A stretch of DNA of 10,584 nt from CAYFTL01 sp964346145. Its GTDB lineage: Bacteria; Bacillota; Clostridia; Christensenellales; Aristaeellaceae. Of the stretch, positions 1 to 5,697 are shown in pieces. A model generated the notes under the pieces. It worked only from the letters and a program-made list of their open reading frames with translations, was not told where the DNA came from and ran no database searches. A program made the position numbers and the translations under genes. Position 1 is the first letter of the stretch. Every line of letters begins with the position of its first letter. Location: positions 1 through 10,584 of the forward strand of contig CAYFTL010000051.1 in the NCBI GenBank assembly GCA_964346145.1, in the 5' to 3' direction.

Positions 1-1
1 T

Positions 2-61
2 GTCGCCCTTATAACTGCCCCAGACCTTCTTGCCAAAGCGGCCGCCACAATCCGCAGTGTG
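2..61 (-). pseudogene. Remnant of a serine recombinase zinc-ribbon domain
   Basis: Read on the minus strand from base 61 down to base 2, the sequence encodes HTADCGGRFGKKVWGSYKGD and stays open to the window edge. The CGG-x-[YF]-G-x-KVW pattern resembles the recombinase zinc beta-ribbon domain of large serine recombinases (TnpX/phage-integrase type), which usually begins C-x-x-C-G-G. Here the first cysteine position is a threonine, and an in-frame TAG (complement of 62-64) lies immediately upstream, so the rest of the protein is not encoded next to it. I read it as the 5'-truncated leftover of a mobile-element gene continuing left of the window. With only 20 residues, a chance match cannot be excluded. 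Confidence 0.4.
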
Positions 62-133
62 CTACCATGCAATCCAACAGTGTTTTGTGTGCGGCAGAAA
101 ATTGAACTTTTTTCTTGTTTCATAGTGTGCTAC
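56..133. repeat. 10-base direct repeat (56-65 and 124-133)
   Basis: The ten bases AGTGTGCTAC occur at 56-65 and again, identically, at 124-133, 68 bases apart. The first copy lies exactly where the recombinase-like reading frame is broken; the second overlaps the -10 element in front of the isomerase gene. It may be a scar of a deletion or element exit, or chance. Confidence 0.5.
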
Positions 134-136
134 AAT
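128..136 (+). promoter_or_regulatory. Extended -10 promoter for the isomerase gene
   Basis: TACAAT at 131-136 is preceded by TG at 128-129 with one base between, which matches the extended -10 form. The best -35 at an acceptable distance is the weak TTTTTC at 109-114 (16-base spacer); TTGAAC at 102-107 is a better hexamer but 23 bases away. It would give a leader of about 65 bases before the TTG start at 210. Confidence 0.5.
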
Positions 137-209
137 ATAGCTGTCTTTAAATATGCAAGAAAGCTACAAAGTGTTTTGTTAATTTGGAATAGAAGAGGAG
201 TGTTTGGAT

Positions 210-1067
210 TTGAAGATTGCAGTAAGTTCTTACAGTTTTGCTCAAGCTATACGATCCGGCAAAATGGCTTTAATGGATGTGATTCCCAAGGCCAAAGAAA
301 TGGGTTTTGACGCTGTTGAGATTGTGCGCGGTCCAGAGACCGATCAAGAGATGAAGGAGTTGGCCTCTAAGTTGGCCGAACAATCCAAGGAATATGAAAT
401 TCCCATTGTTGCATACTTAGTGGGTGCCGATTTTGTAAAAAATGGATTGGAAGAAGAAGTATCTCGCTTGAAGACCGAAGCCGAAATTGCAGCGCTGATG
501 GGGACCAATCGCATGCGCCACGACACCACGAGCGGGTTGGATGCCGACAGCAATCCCGTAGAAAGCTTTGAGGCTGTTTTGCCGATGCTTGTCGAGGGAT
601 GCAGGCGGGTCGCTGAGTATGCAGCAGGTTTGGGTGTGCATACTATGTCTGAAAATCATGGCTTCTTTGTTCAAGAAAGCGCGCGAGTAAAAAAACTGGT
701 GGATATGGTTGCGCACAAAAATTATGGGTGGCTGGTTGATATCGGCAACTTCCTGTGTGCGGATGAAGATCCGCTACATGCGGTGAACGTGGGGGCAGAT
801 TATGCGGTGCACGCCCATGTAAAAGATTTTCACTTTCTGCCGGCTGATCAGCCAAAGCCGGATGGATGGTTTAGCACCCGAGGCGGTAATCATTTGTGCG
901 GTGCCATCGTAGGGGAGGGGATTGTTCCGGTAAAAGAGTGTTTAGAACGTCTCAAGCGTGCAGGTTACGACGGATATGTGAGTGTTGAGTTTGAAGGGCC
1001 TGAGGGTTGCATAGAAGCTTTGGGCAAAGGCCTGCGCAATTTGAAACAATTCTTGGCTGAAATTTAG
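210..1067 (+). CDS. Sugar phosphate isomerase/epimerase (xylose-isomerase-like TIM barrel)
   Basis: This 285-residue protein belongs to the AP-endonuclease-2/xylose-isomerase-like TIM-barrel superfamily, which includes sugar and inositol isomerases, epimerases and dehydratases using a divalent metal. It starts with the typical strand MKIAVSSYSF. The expected metal ligands are visible at strand ends: Glu148 in SENHG, Asp177 in VDIGNF, His203 in HAHVKDF and Glu260 in VEFEG. The length is normal for a single-domain member and there is no signal peptide, so it should be cytosolic. The start is TTG at 210: AGGAG at 196-200 lies 9 bases upstream, whereas an in-frame TTG at 204 would leave only 3. 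It stands alone between its own promoter and that of the transporter operon, so the substrate cannot be inferred from neighbours. Confidence 0.88.
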   Translation: MKIAVSSYSFAQAIRSGKMALMDVIPKAKEMGFDAVEIVRGPETDQEMKELASKLAEQSKEYEIPIVAYLVGADFVKNGLEEEVSRLKTEAEIAALMGTNRMRHDTTSGLDADSNPVESFEAVLPMLVEGCRRVAEYAAGLGVHTMSENHGFFVQESARVKKLVDMVAHKNYGWLVDIGNFLCADEDPLHAVNVGADYAVHAHVKDFHFLPADQPKPDGWFSTRGGNHLCGAIVGEGIVPVKECLERLKRAGYDGYVSVEFEGPEGCIEALGKGLRNLKQFLAEI

Positions 1068-1146
1068 TTTTCTACAACTACTATGTATATTTAAAAATTC
1101 GTTTGTAAAAAATAAGTGATATTCTGATTGTTTAGCTCAAATGTAG

Positions 1147-1175
1147 TTGCATATTATACCGTAAAGACGTATAAT
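1147..1175 (+). promoter_or_regulatory. Sigma-A-type promoter of the amino-acid transporter operon
   Basis: TTGCAT at 1147-1152 and a consensus TATAAT at 1170-1175 are separated by exactly 17 bases. Transcription would start near 1182, about 50 bases before the GTG start at 1235. The surrounding region (1068-1234) is AT-rich; I saw no clear terminator for the upstream isomerase gene and no riboswitch there. Confidence 0.82.
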
Positions 1176-1234
1176 TATTCTAAACTCTTATTCAAACAAG
1201 AAAGTGGACACCGAACATAAGGAGGAGATCAATC

Positions 1235-2606
1235 GTGAAACAACTTAAGAAGTCCATTTCTCTGCTGGTTGTTCTGATGATGATGGTCGTTACGCTAGGA
1301 GCATGCTCCAATCAAGCTCCTGCGCCCACGACAGCACCGACTGTAGCGCCCGCCGAGGAAGCTGCGGAAGAGACTGAAGCACCTGTAGAGACCGAGGAAG
1401 CTGCGGAAGAAACCGAAGCACCTGTAGAGACCGAGGAAGCTGCGGAAGAGACTGAAGCACCTGTAGAGACCGAGGAAGCTGCGGAAGAAACCGAAGCACC
1501 TGTAGAGACCGAGGAAGCTGCGGAAGAGACTGAAGCACCTGTAGAGANNNNNNNNNNNNNNNNNNNNNNNNNNNNNNNNNNNNNNNNNNNNNNNNNNNNN
1601 NNNNNNNNNNNNNNNNNNNNNNNNNNNNNNNNNNNNNNNNNNNNNNNAGGAAGCTGCGGAAGAGACTGAAGCACCTGTAGAGACCGAGGAAGCTGCGGAA
1701 GAGACTGAAGCACCTGAGGAAGTGTCAGACACCACCGAAGCACCCGAAACTACCGAAGCAACCGGTGACATTGCTGTGACCGATGTACCGGAAACCACGA
1801 TAAAAGATAAGCTTATCGTAGGCACCAACGCCGAATTTGCGCCCTTTGAGTTCATAGGAGACGACGGTTCGGTGCAAGGAATTGATGCGGAAATTGCTGC
1901 CGAAATTGCGAAAGACCTTGGTGTTGAACTGGAAATTTCCAATATGAGCTTCGATGCTTTACTGCCGGCTCTGTCCAGCGGAAAGGTAGATATCGTAATC
2001 GCCGGCATGACGGTTAACGAGGAGAGAAAGCAAACGACCACCTTCTCGGATCCTTACTTCAATGCAACCCAAGTTGTTATCGTGGCAAAAGAAAATCCCG
2101 CGGTAACCAGCCTGGAAGATTTGGCTGGCAAGAAGATCGGCGTTCAGTTGGGAACCACCGGCGATTTGTATACCGACGAACTGAAAGACGTTGAGGTATC
2201 CCGCTACAACAAGGGACTGGATGCGGTCATGGACTTGGCTTCTGGCAGGTTGGATTGTGTCATCATTGACTTGTTGCCCGCATCTTCTTTTGTCAACAGT
2301 GTTGAAGGCGTAATGATTCTGGAATTGGAAGAGGACATGACCAAAGAAGAGTACGCAATTGCTGTCAAGGCCGATGACCCTGCTCTGTTGGATGCGATTA
2401 ATGCGACCATCAAACGGCTTAAAGATGAAGGAACGATGGATGCTATCGTAGCCAAGTATGCTGATCTGGCTGCGGCAGAAGCCGATGGAGACACCGAAGC
2501 GACTGAAGAAACACCGGCAACCGAAGAAGAGCCGGCAGTTTCAGAAGAACCAGCGGCTGAGGAGACTCCTGTAGAAACCGCTGCAATAGAAGAAAAAGCC
2601 GAATAA
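1235..2606 (+). CDS. Amino-acid ABC transporter substrate-binding lipoprotein with acidic repeat stalk (interrupted by assembly gap)
   Basis: This is the extracellular receptor of a polar amino-acid importer, SBP_bac_3 (family 3) type. Residues 1-24 form a lipoprotein signal peptide: KK near the N-terminus, a hydrophobic core, then lipobox LGAC with Cys24 as the lipid-bearing residue. A Pro/Thr/Ala stretch follows, then tandem 13-residue units (EEAAEETEAPVET) broken by 100 Ns. After the gap the binding fold runs from about 1806 (DKLIVGTNAEFAPFEF) to about 2465, with the family's GIDAEIAAEIAKDLG helix, an Arg in the NEERKQ segment (family carboxylate-binding position), and the hinge region around VQLGTTGD. 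It ends in an acidic Glu/Pro/Thr tail of about 43 residues, rare in this family. The start is GTG with AAGGAGG at 1219-1225, 9 bases upstream. The two sides of the gap lie in different frames only because 100 Ns is a placeholder length. Confidence 0.9.
1355..1715 (+). repeat. Tandem 39-bp repeat encoding EEAAEETEAPVET
   Basis: Units begin at 1355, 1394, 1433, 1472 and 1511 before the gap, and at about 1647 and 1686 after it; the last ends early at 1715. Two DNA versions alternate before the gap: one reads GAAGAGACTGAA (units 1, 3, 5), the other GAAGAAACCGAA (units 2, 4), both encoding the same residues, giving a 78-base higher-order period. Both units visible after the gap are of the first version. 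Near-identity at DNA level points to recent expansion by slippage or recombination. Confidence 0.95.
1548..1647. other. Assembly gap (100 N)
   Basis: Exactly 100 Ns sit inside the tandem repeat. 100 is a customary placeholder for a gap of unknown size. The sequence stops two bases before the end of one unit and resumes at the second base of another, so if the repeat is regular the missing length is 3 + 39k bases, a multiple of three, which would keep the lipoprotein gene in frame. Confidence 0.97.
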
Positions 2607-2632
2607 CGGCGAAGTTCGGAAGGCAATGCTTT

Positions 2633-2660
2633 ACCGCCGCCCGTGGCCACGGGCGGCGGT
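2633..2660 (+). terminator. Perfect GC-rich palindrome between binding protein and permease genes (attenuator or processing hairpin)
   Basis: Bases 2633-2646 are the exact reverse complement of 2647-2660, so the RNA can form a very stable GC-rich hairpin of about 12 pairs with a GGCC loop. It is followed only by TCGTTTAAAA, a poor U-tract, so it is unlikely to stop transcription fully. It lies 26 bases after the binding-protein stop and 36 before the permease start. Hairpins at this place in importer operons commonly keep receptor mRNA more abundant than permease mRNA, by partial termination or by protecting a processed 3' end; which applies here is inference. Confidence 0.75.
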
Positions 2661-2696
2661 TCGTTTAAAAAGTAATATGCCGGGAGGAGATAATAG

Positions 2697-3410
2697 GTGG
2701 ATATGGTAACTGCCTGGTTTCAATCCATATGGGAGCAGATCGATTTTAACTTAATTCAAGGCGATCGCTATATGATGCTGGTCAAAGGCCTTTGGGTAAC
2801 GGTGCAAATGGCTTTTGCAGCAGCACTGATCGGTACGATTTTGGGCGTTGTAATCGCGCTTATGCGCTTATCCAAGGCTCGTATCGGAAAGTGGTACTTT
2901 TTGCGCAGCATTGCAAAATGGTATGTGGACATCATACGCGGCACACCGGTCATGGTGCAACTTATGATTATGTACTTCGTGGTGCTGGCTACCTATAAGG
3001 GTCCGGAAATTATCATAGGCGTGCTCACGTTCGGCATGAACAGTGCGGCCTACGTTTCTGAAATGGTGCGCGGCGGCATCGCCTCGGTGGACAAGGGGCA
3101 AACCGAAGCGGGACGCTCATTGGGCCTGAACTCGGGCTCGACCATGCTGCTCATCGTGATGCCTCAGGCGATCAAGAATATTCTGCCGTCTTTGTTCAAC
3201 GAGTTTATCATGCTCATTAAAGAAACCTCCATAGTTGGCTATGTAGGTATGATGGACCTGACCAAAGCGGGCGACTTTATAAGGAGCAGAACCTTTTCGG
3301 CTTTCTTTCCGCTGATCGTGGTCGCACTAATATATTTTGTGATTGTAACGCTTTTGACGCGCTTTTTTGAGCGGATTGAAAGGAGGATGCGCAAGAGTGA
3401 TCAAAACTAA
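2697..3410 (+). CDS. Amino-acid ABC transporter permease (HisM/GlnP family)
   Basis: This 237-residue inner-membrane subunit forms the channel of the importer, probably as a homodimer since only one permease gene is present. Hydrophobic helices cover roughly residues 28-57, 80-100, 105-120 and 200-222. The cytoplasmic EAA loop, which docks on the ATPase, is clear: EAGRSLGLNSG followed by MPQAIKNILPSL. The IRGTPVMVQL segment is typical of the polar amino-acid permease family. The start is GTG at 2697 with GGGAGGAG at 2682-2689 (7-base spacing); an ATG two codons later is less well spaced. It is the second gene of the operon, and its end overlaps the ATPase start by 14 bases. The amino acid carried cannot be told from the sequence alone. 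Confidence 0.93.
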   Translation: MDMVTAWFQSIWEQIDFNLIQGDRYMMLVKGLWVTVQMAFAAALIGTILGVVIALMRLSKARIGKWYFLRSIAKWYVDIIRGTPVMVQLMIMYFVVLATYKGPEIIIGVLTFGMNSAAYVSEMVRGGIASVDKGQTEAGRSLGLNSGSTMLLIVMPQAIKNILPSLFNEFIMLIKETSIVGYVGMMDLTKAGDFIRSRTFSAFFPLIVVALIYFVIVTLLTRFFERIERRMRKSDQN

Positions 3411-4119
3411 AAATTTGACTAAGGATTTTGAGGATTTGCACGTATTGCGTGGAATCGATCAACACATTCAAAAAGGCGAAAAAGTTGTGGTCATCGGTCC
3501 TTCGGGAAGTGGGAAGTCTACCTTTTTACGCTGTTTAAACTTGTTGGAAACACCGACTGCAGGCAGCATAGAGTTTGACGGGATTACCATCACCGACCCC
3601 AAATGCGACATCAACATGGTGCGTCGAAAAATGGGGATGGTGTTTCAGCAGTTCAATTTATTTCCCCATAAGACGGTGCTACAAAATATTACACTGGCAC
3701 CGATACACCTAAAAACCTTAACAAAGGCCGAAGCCAAGGATAAGGCCATGTCTTTGCTGGAACGGGTGGGACTTGTAGATAAGGCAGATGCATATCCGGC
3801 CCAGTTATCTGGCGGTCAAAAACAGCGCATTGCCATTGTCCGTGCGCTGGCGATGGATCCTGAAGTGATGCTTTTTGATGAACCGACTTCGGCCTTAGAT
3901 CCGGAGATGGTAGGTGAAGTGTTGGATGTTATGAAGCAGCTGGCCGAAGCCGGAATGACTATGGTAGTGGTTACACACGAAATGGGCTTTGCTCGGGAAG
4001 TTGGTGACCGGGTGCTGTTCATGGATGAAGGAGTCGTTATGGAAGAGGGAACGCCCAATCAGATTTTTCTGAGCCCACAAAATCAACGCACCCAAGATTT
4101 CTTAGGGAAACTGTTATAA
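3397..4119 (+). CDS. Amino-acid ABC transporter ATP-binding protein (GlnQ/HisP family)
   Basis: This 240-residue ATPase powers the importer from the cytoplasmic side. All motifs are intact: Walker A GPSGSGKST (residues 34-42), a Q-loop in VFQQFNLFPH, the ABC signature LSGGQKQR from residue 137, Walker B LFDEP (159-163, catalytic Glu162), the D-loop SALD and the switch His194 in VVTHEMG. The FNLFPHKTVLQN segment is typical of the polar amino-acid uptake family. I chose GTG at 3397 because AGGAGG at 3381-3386 lies 10 bases upstream and the protein then begins MIKTKNLTK, as its relatives do; upstream in-frame starts would only add residues over the permease end. The 14-base overlap with the permease implies translational coupling. 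It is the last gene of the operon, followed by a terminator. Confidence 0.95.
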   Translation: MIKTKNLTKDFEDLHVLRGIDQHIQKGEKVVVIGPSGSGKSTFLRCLNLLETPTAGSIEFDGITITDPKCDINMVRRKMGMVFQQFNLFPHKTVLQNITLAPIHLKTLTKAEAKDKAMSLLERVGLVDKADAYPAQLSGGQKQRIAIVRALAMDPEVMLFDEPTSALDPEMVGEVLDVMKQLAEAGMTMVVVTHEMGFAREVGDRVLFMDEGVVMEEGTPNQIFLSPQNQRTQDFLGKLL

Positions 4120-4128
4120 ACAAACTCG

Positions 4129-4179
4129 AGTCTGAACGATGAGCTGGGCTATGCCACAGCAGGGTTCAGGCTTTTGTTT
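4129..4179 (+). terminator. Terminator of the amino-acid transporter operon
   Basis: AGTCTGAAC (4129-4137) pairs with GTTCAGGCT (4164-4172) with one G-U, and inside it GCTGGGC pairs with GCC-A-CAGC around a TAT loop with one bulged A. The structure ends in CTTTTGTTTG, a U-rich tail. It begins 10 bases after the ATPase stop and precedes a new promoter. Confidence 0.75.
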
Positions 4180-4191
4180 GATTTGGAATTG

Positions 4192-4219
4192 TTGCAATTT
4201 TGACAAATGTATTTATAAT
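4192..4219 (+). promoter_or_regulatory. Promoter for the Nudix hydrolase gene
   Basis: TTGCAA (4192-4197) and a consensus TATAAT (4214-4219) are separated by 16 bases. A consensus TTGACA overlaps at 4200-4205, but only the weak GTTAAT at 4223-4228 sits at the right distance from it, so a second, overlapping promoter is possible. Confidence 0.7.
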
Positions 4220-4268
4220 GGTGTTAATCATCGCAACTCGAAGCAAAAGATTAAGGGAGGGCCCCTAA

Positions 4269-4832
4269 ATGGCGGATAAAGAATTGATAGAAACCGTGGT
4301 AAGCACCCAACGAATTTATTCGGGGAAGATCCTGGATTTGGAACGCTGGCGGGTTCGCTTGCCCAACGGAAACGATACGGACAGGGAGATCGTTTTGCAC
4401 AAAGGTGCGGCTGCTATCGTCGCACTAGACGAAGCTGGACAAGTTGTGTTGGTCCGTCAGCACCGGCCTGCTGTAAACAAATGCACCTGGGAAATCCCGG
4501 CGGGCAAGCTGGATACGGCCCAGGAAGATGTGTTGGATGCTGCGCGGCGGGAATTGCGCGAAGAGACCGGAATCGTTGCAGAAAACTGGGAGCTGCTTTC
4601 GAAAATTGATACGACTCCAGGTTTTTGTAGCGAATCCATAGGAATTTATCTTGCATTGGGGTTGACTCAAGCAGAGATTGACCTGGATGACGATGAGTTT
4701 GTTGAAGTAAAGAAATTCCCTTTGTCTTTGGCGATTGAAATGACAACCGATGGCCGGATCACCGACGCAAAAACCATATGCGGTTTGTTGCTGGCCAACC
4801 TGAAGATGGAGAAAGCTTCCCAAAAAATGTAG
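4269..4832 (+). CDS. Nudix hydrolase, ADP-ribose pyrophosphatase type
   Basis: This 187-residue protein probably splits ADP-ribose or related nucleotide sugars into AMP and a sugar phosphate, using Mg2+ or Mn2+. The Nudix box is at residues 79-102, with REL-REETGI carrying the catalytic Glu95, Glu98 and Glu99. Two features favour the ADP-ribose group: EIPAGKLD directly before and within the box, and TPGFCSESI (116-124) about 15 residues after it, the family's SPGF-type loop. The box is one residue longer than the textbook spacing: Gly79 to Glu86 is G-x6-E rather than G-x5-E. The N-terminal domain (VVSTQRIYSGKILDL) is the usual beta-rich dimerisation part. The ATG start has AGGGAGG at 4254-4260, 8 bases upstream. 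A 122-base intergenic stretch separates it from the next gene, with no convincing promoter in it. Confidence 0.92.
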   Translation: MADKELIETVVSTQRIYSGKILDLERWRVRLPNGNDTDREIVLHKGAAAIVALDEAGQVVLVRQHRPAVNKCTWEIPAGKLDTAQEDVLDAARRELREETGIVAENWELLSKIDTTPGFCSESIGIYLALGLTQAEIDLDDDEFVEVKKFPLSLAIEMTTDGRITDAKTICGLLLANLKMEKASQKM

Positions 4833-4954
4833 GTTGCAAGTTGAAACAAACCGTGTTCTGTTTTTCTTTTATTGAAATTATAGGTGCTTTGATTTTGTTT
4901 GGACATATGCGCTTAGGCAAGTCGCGCCTTGCGTGGTCGCTATGGAGATGTTGA

Positions 4955-5542
4955 ATGGGCATGATTCAATCTGAGATTTTTTTCACCCAATTGCCACAAC
5001 TTGAGACCGATAGGCTTATTTTGCGCAAGCTGAGCATGAAGGATGCGCAAGATATGTTTAACTACTCTCAGGATGAAGAGGTGGCTCGCCATGTGTTATG
5101 GGAAGCCTATCGCTCCATAGGCGATGCAAAGGCATACATACGTTACAGCTTGCGGCGGGCTCGCCTGGGGGAACCCAACAGTTGGGGAATTTACCACAAG
5201 GCCGATCAGAAACTGGTGGGTACTATCGGGTTTATGTGGTGGAATACCGAACACGATTCGGCAGAGGTGGGTTATTCGCTGGCGCGCGCCTACTGGAATC
5301 AAGGATTGATGACTGAAGCGCTGGCCGAAGTTATCAAATATTCGTTCACGGTTTTGGACATCCACAGGATAGAGGCGCAACATGAGTCTGCTAACCCTGC
5401 ATCGGGCGCGGTAATGCGCAAGGTGGGCATGCTGTGGGAAGGCACCCTGCGCGGGCGCCTTCGCAACAAAGGCAGATATGTGGATGTCGAACTTTATTCG
5501 ATTTTGCGCAGCGACTTTTTGAAGAATCATCTTATGGATTGA
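4955..5542 (+). CDS. GNAT-family N-acetyltransferase, RimJ/RimL-like
   Basis: This 195-residue protein belongs to the Acetyltransf_3 branch of the GNAT superfamily, which transfers acetyl groups from acetyl-CoA to amines, including N-terminal amines of ribosomal proteins. It opens with the branch's LETDRLILRKLSMKDAQDMF. The acetyl-CoA-binding segment is YWNQGLMTEALAEVIKYSF, and the later HRIEAQHESANPASGAVMRKVGM is the standard C-terminal half that pairs an Asn-Ser region with the cofactor. GRYVDVELYSIL is the typical end. The true substrate is unknown; the relatives include antibiotic and small-molecule acetylases. The ATG start has GGAG at 4944-4947, 7 bases upstream; a second ATG two codons later is spaced less well. 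It may be cotranscribed with the Nudix gene because no terminator between them is convincing. Confidence 0.9.
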   Translation: MGMIQSEIFFTQLPQLETDRLILRKLSMKDAQDMFNYSQDEEVARHVLWEAYRSIGDAKAYIRYSLRRARLGEPNSWGIYHKADQKLVGTIGFMWWNTEHDSAEVGYSLARAYWNQGLMTEALAEVIKYSFTVLDIHRIEAQHESANPASGAVMRKVGMLWEGTLRGRLRNKGRYVDVELYSILRSDFLKNHLMD

Positions 5543-5643
5543 TAAACAGGCTGTTGGCGCGCTTTGCTGCAACCAAAAAGCGGCGGGAAGCGTCTATGAT
5601 CATGTTGTTTTGTATTATTTTCTTAAACTTATTTGGTACATGG

Positions 5644-5673
5644 TTTTCTTTATTGGGTAAAATGTATTATAAT
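5644..5673 (+). promoter_or_regulatory. Probable promoter of the cdaA operon
   Basis: A consensus TATAAT at 5668-5673 lies 24 bases before the cdaA GTG. The -35 is poor (TTTTCT at 5644-5649, 18-base spacer), and there is no extended -10. The region is AT-rich. Its short leader would just contain the ribosome site at 5683-5691. Confidence 0.5.
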
Positions 5674-5697
5674 GTTCTAAACAGGGGGTGGTAGACA

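Noticed and set aside
59..310. 83-codon + strand frame overlapping the isomerase start
   Set aside because: It runs through the promoter region and into the isomerase gene in another frame; it has no ribosome site and no family features.
1075..1149. Inverted pair CAACTAC (1075-1081) and GTAGTTG (1143-1149) near the transporter promoter
   Set aside because: Seven bases separated by about 60 in AT-rich DNA can occur by chance; there is no further symmetry to suggest an operator.
1295..2041. Long open frame on the minus strand across the repeat region, reading as Ser/Ala/Val-rich repeats
   Set aside because: It is the complement of the tandem repeat in the lipoprotein gene; regular repeats stay open in several frames. 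It has no ribosome site, and it spans the placeholder Ns.
2204..2650. Minus-strand frame of 148 codons opposite the binding-protein gene
   Set aside because: It is Ser-rich low-complexity sequence mirroring the acidic Glu/Thr codons of the true gene, without a recognisable domain.
4845..4875. Possible weak terminator after the Nudix gene (GAAACA/TGTTC followed by TTTTTCTTTT)
   Set aside because: The stem is only five pairs with a bulge; the U-rich tract alone is not enough to call it.
4916..4935. GCAAG/CTTGC inverted repeat before the acetyltransferase gene
   Set aside because: Five pairs only, with no promoter or terminator element beside it.
5543..5592. Small inverted repeat CGCTTT/AAAGCG after the acetyltransferase gene
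   Set aside because: The stem is six pairs with an 11-base loop and no U-tract follows; likely chance.
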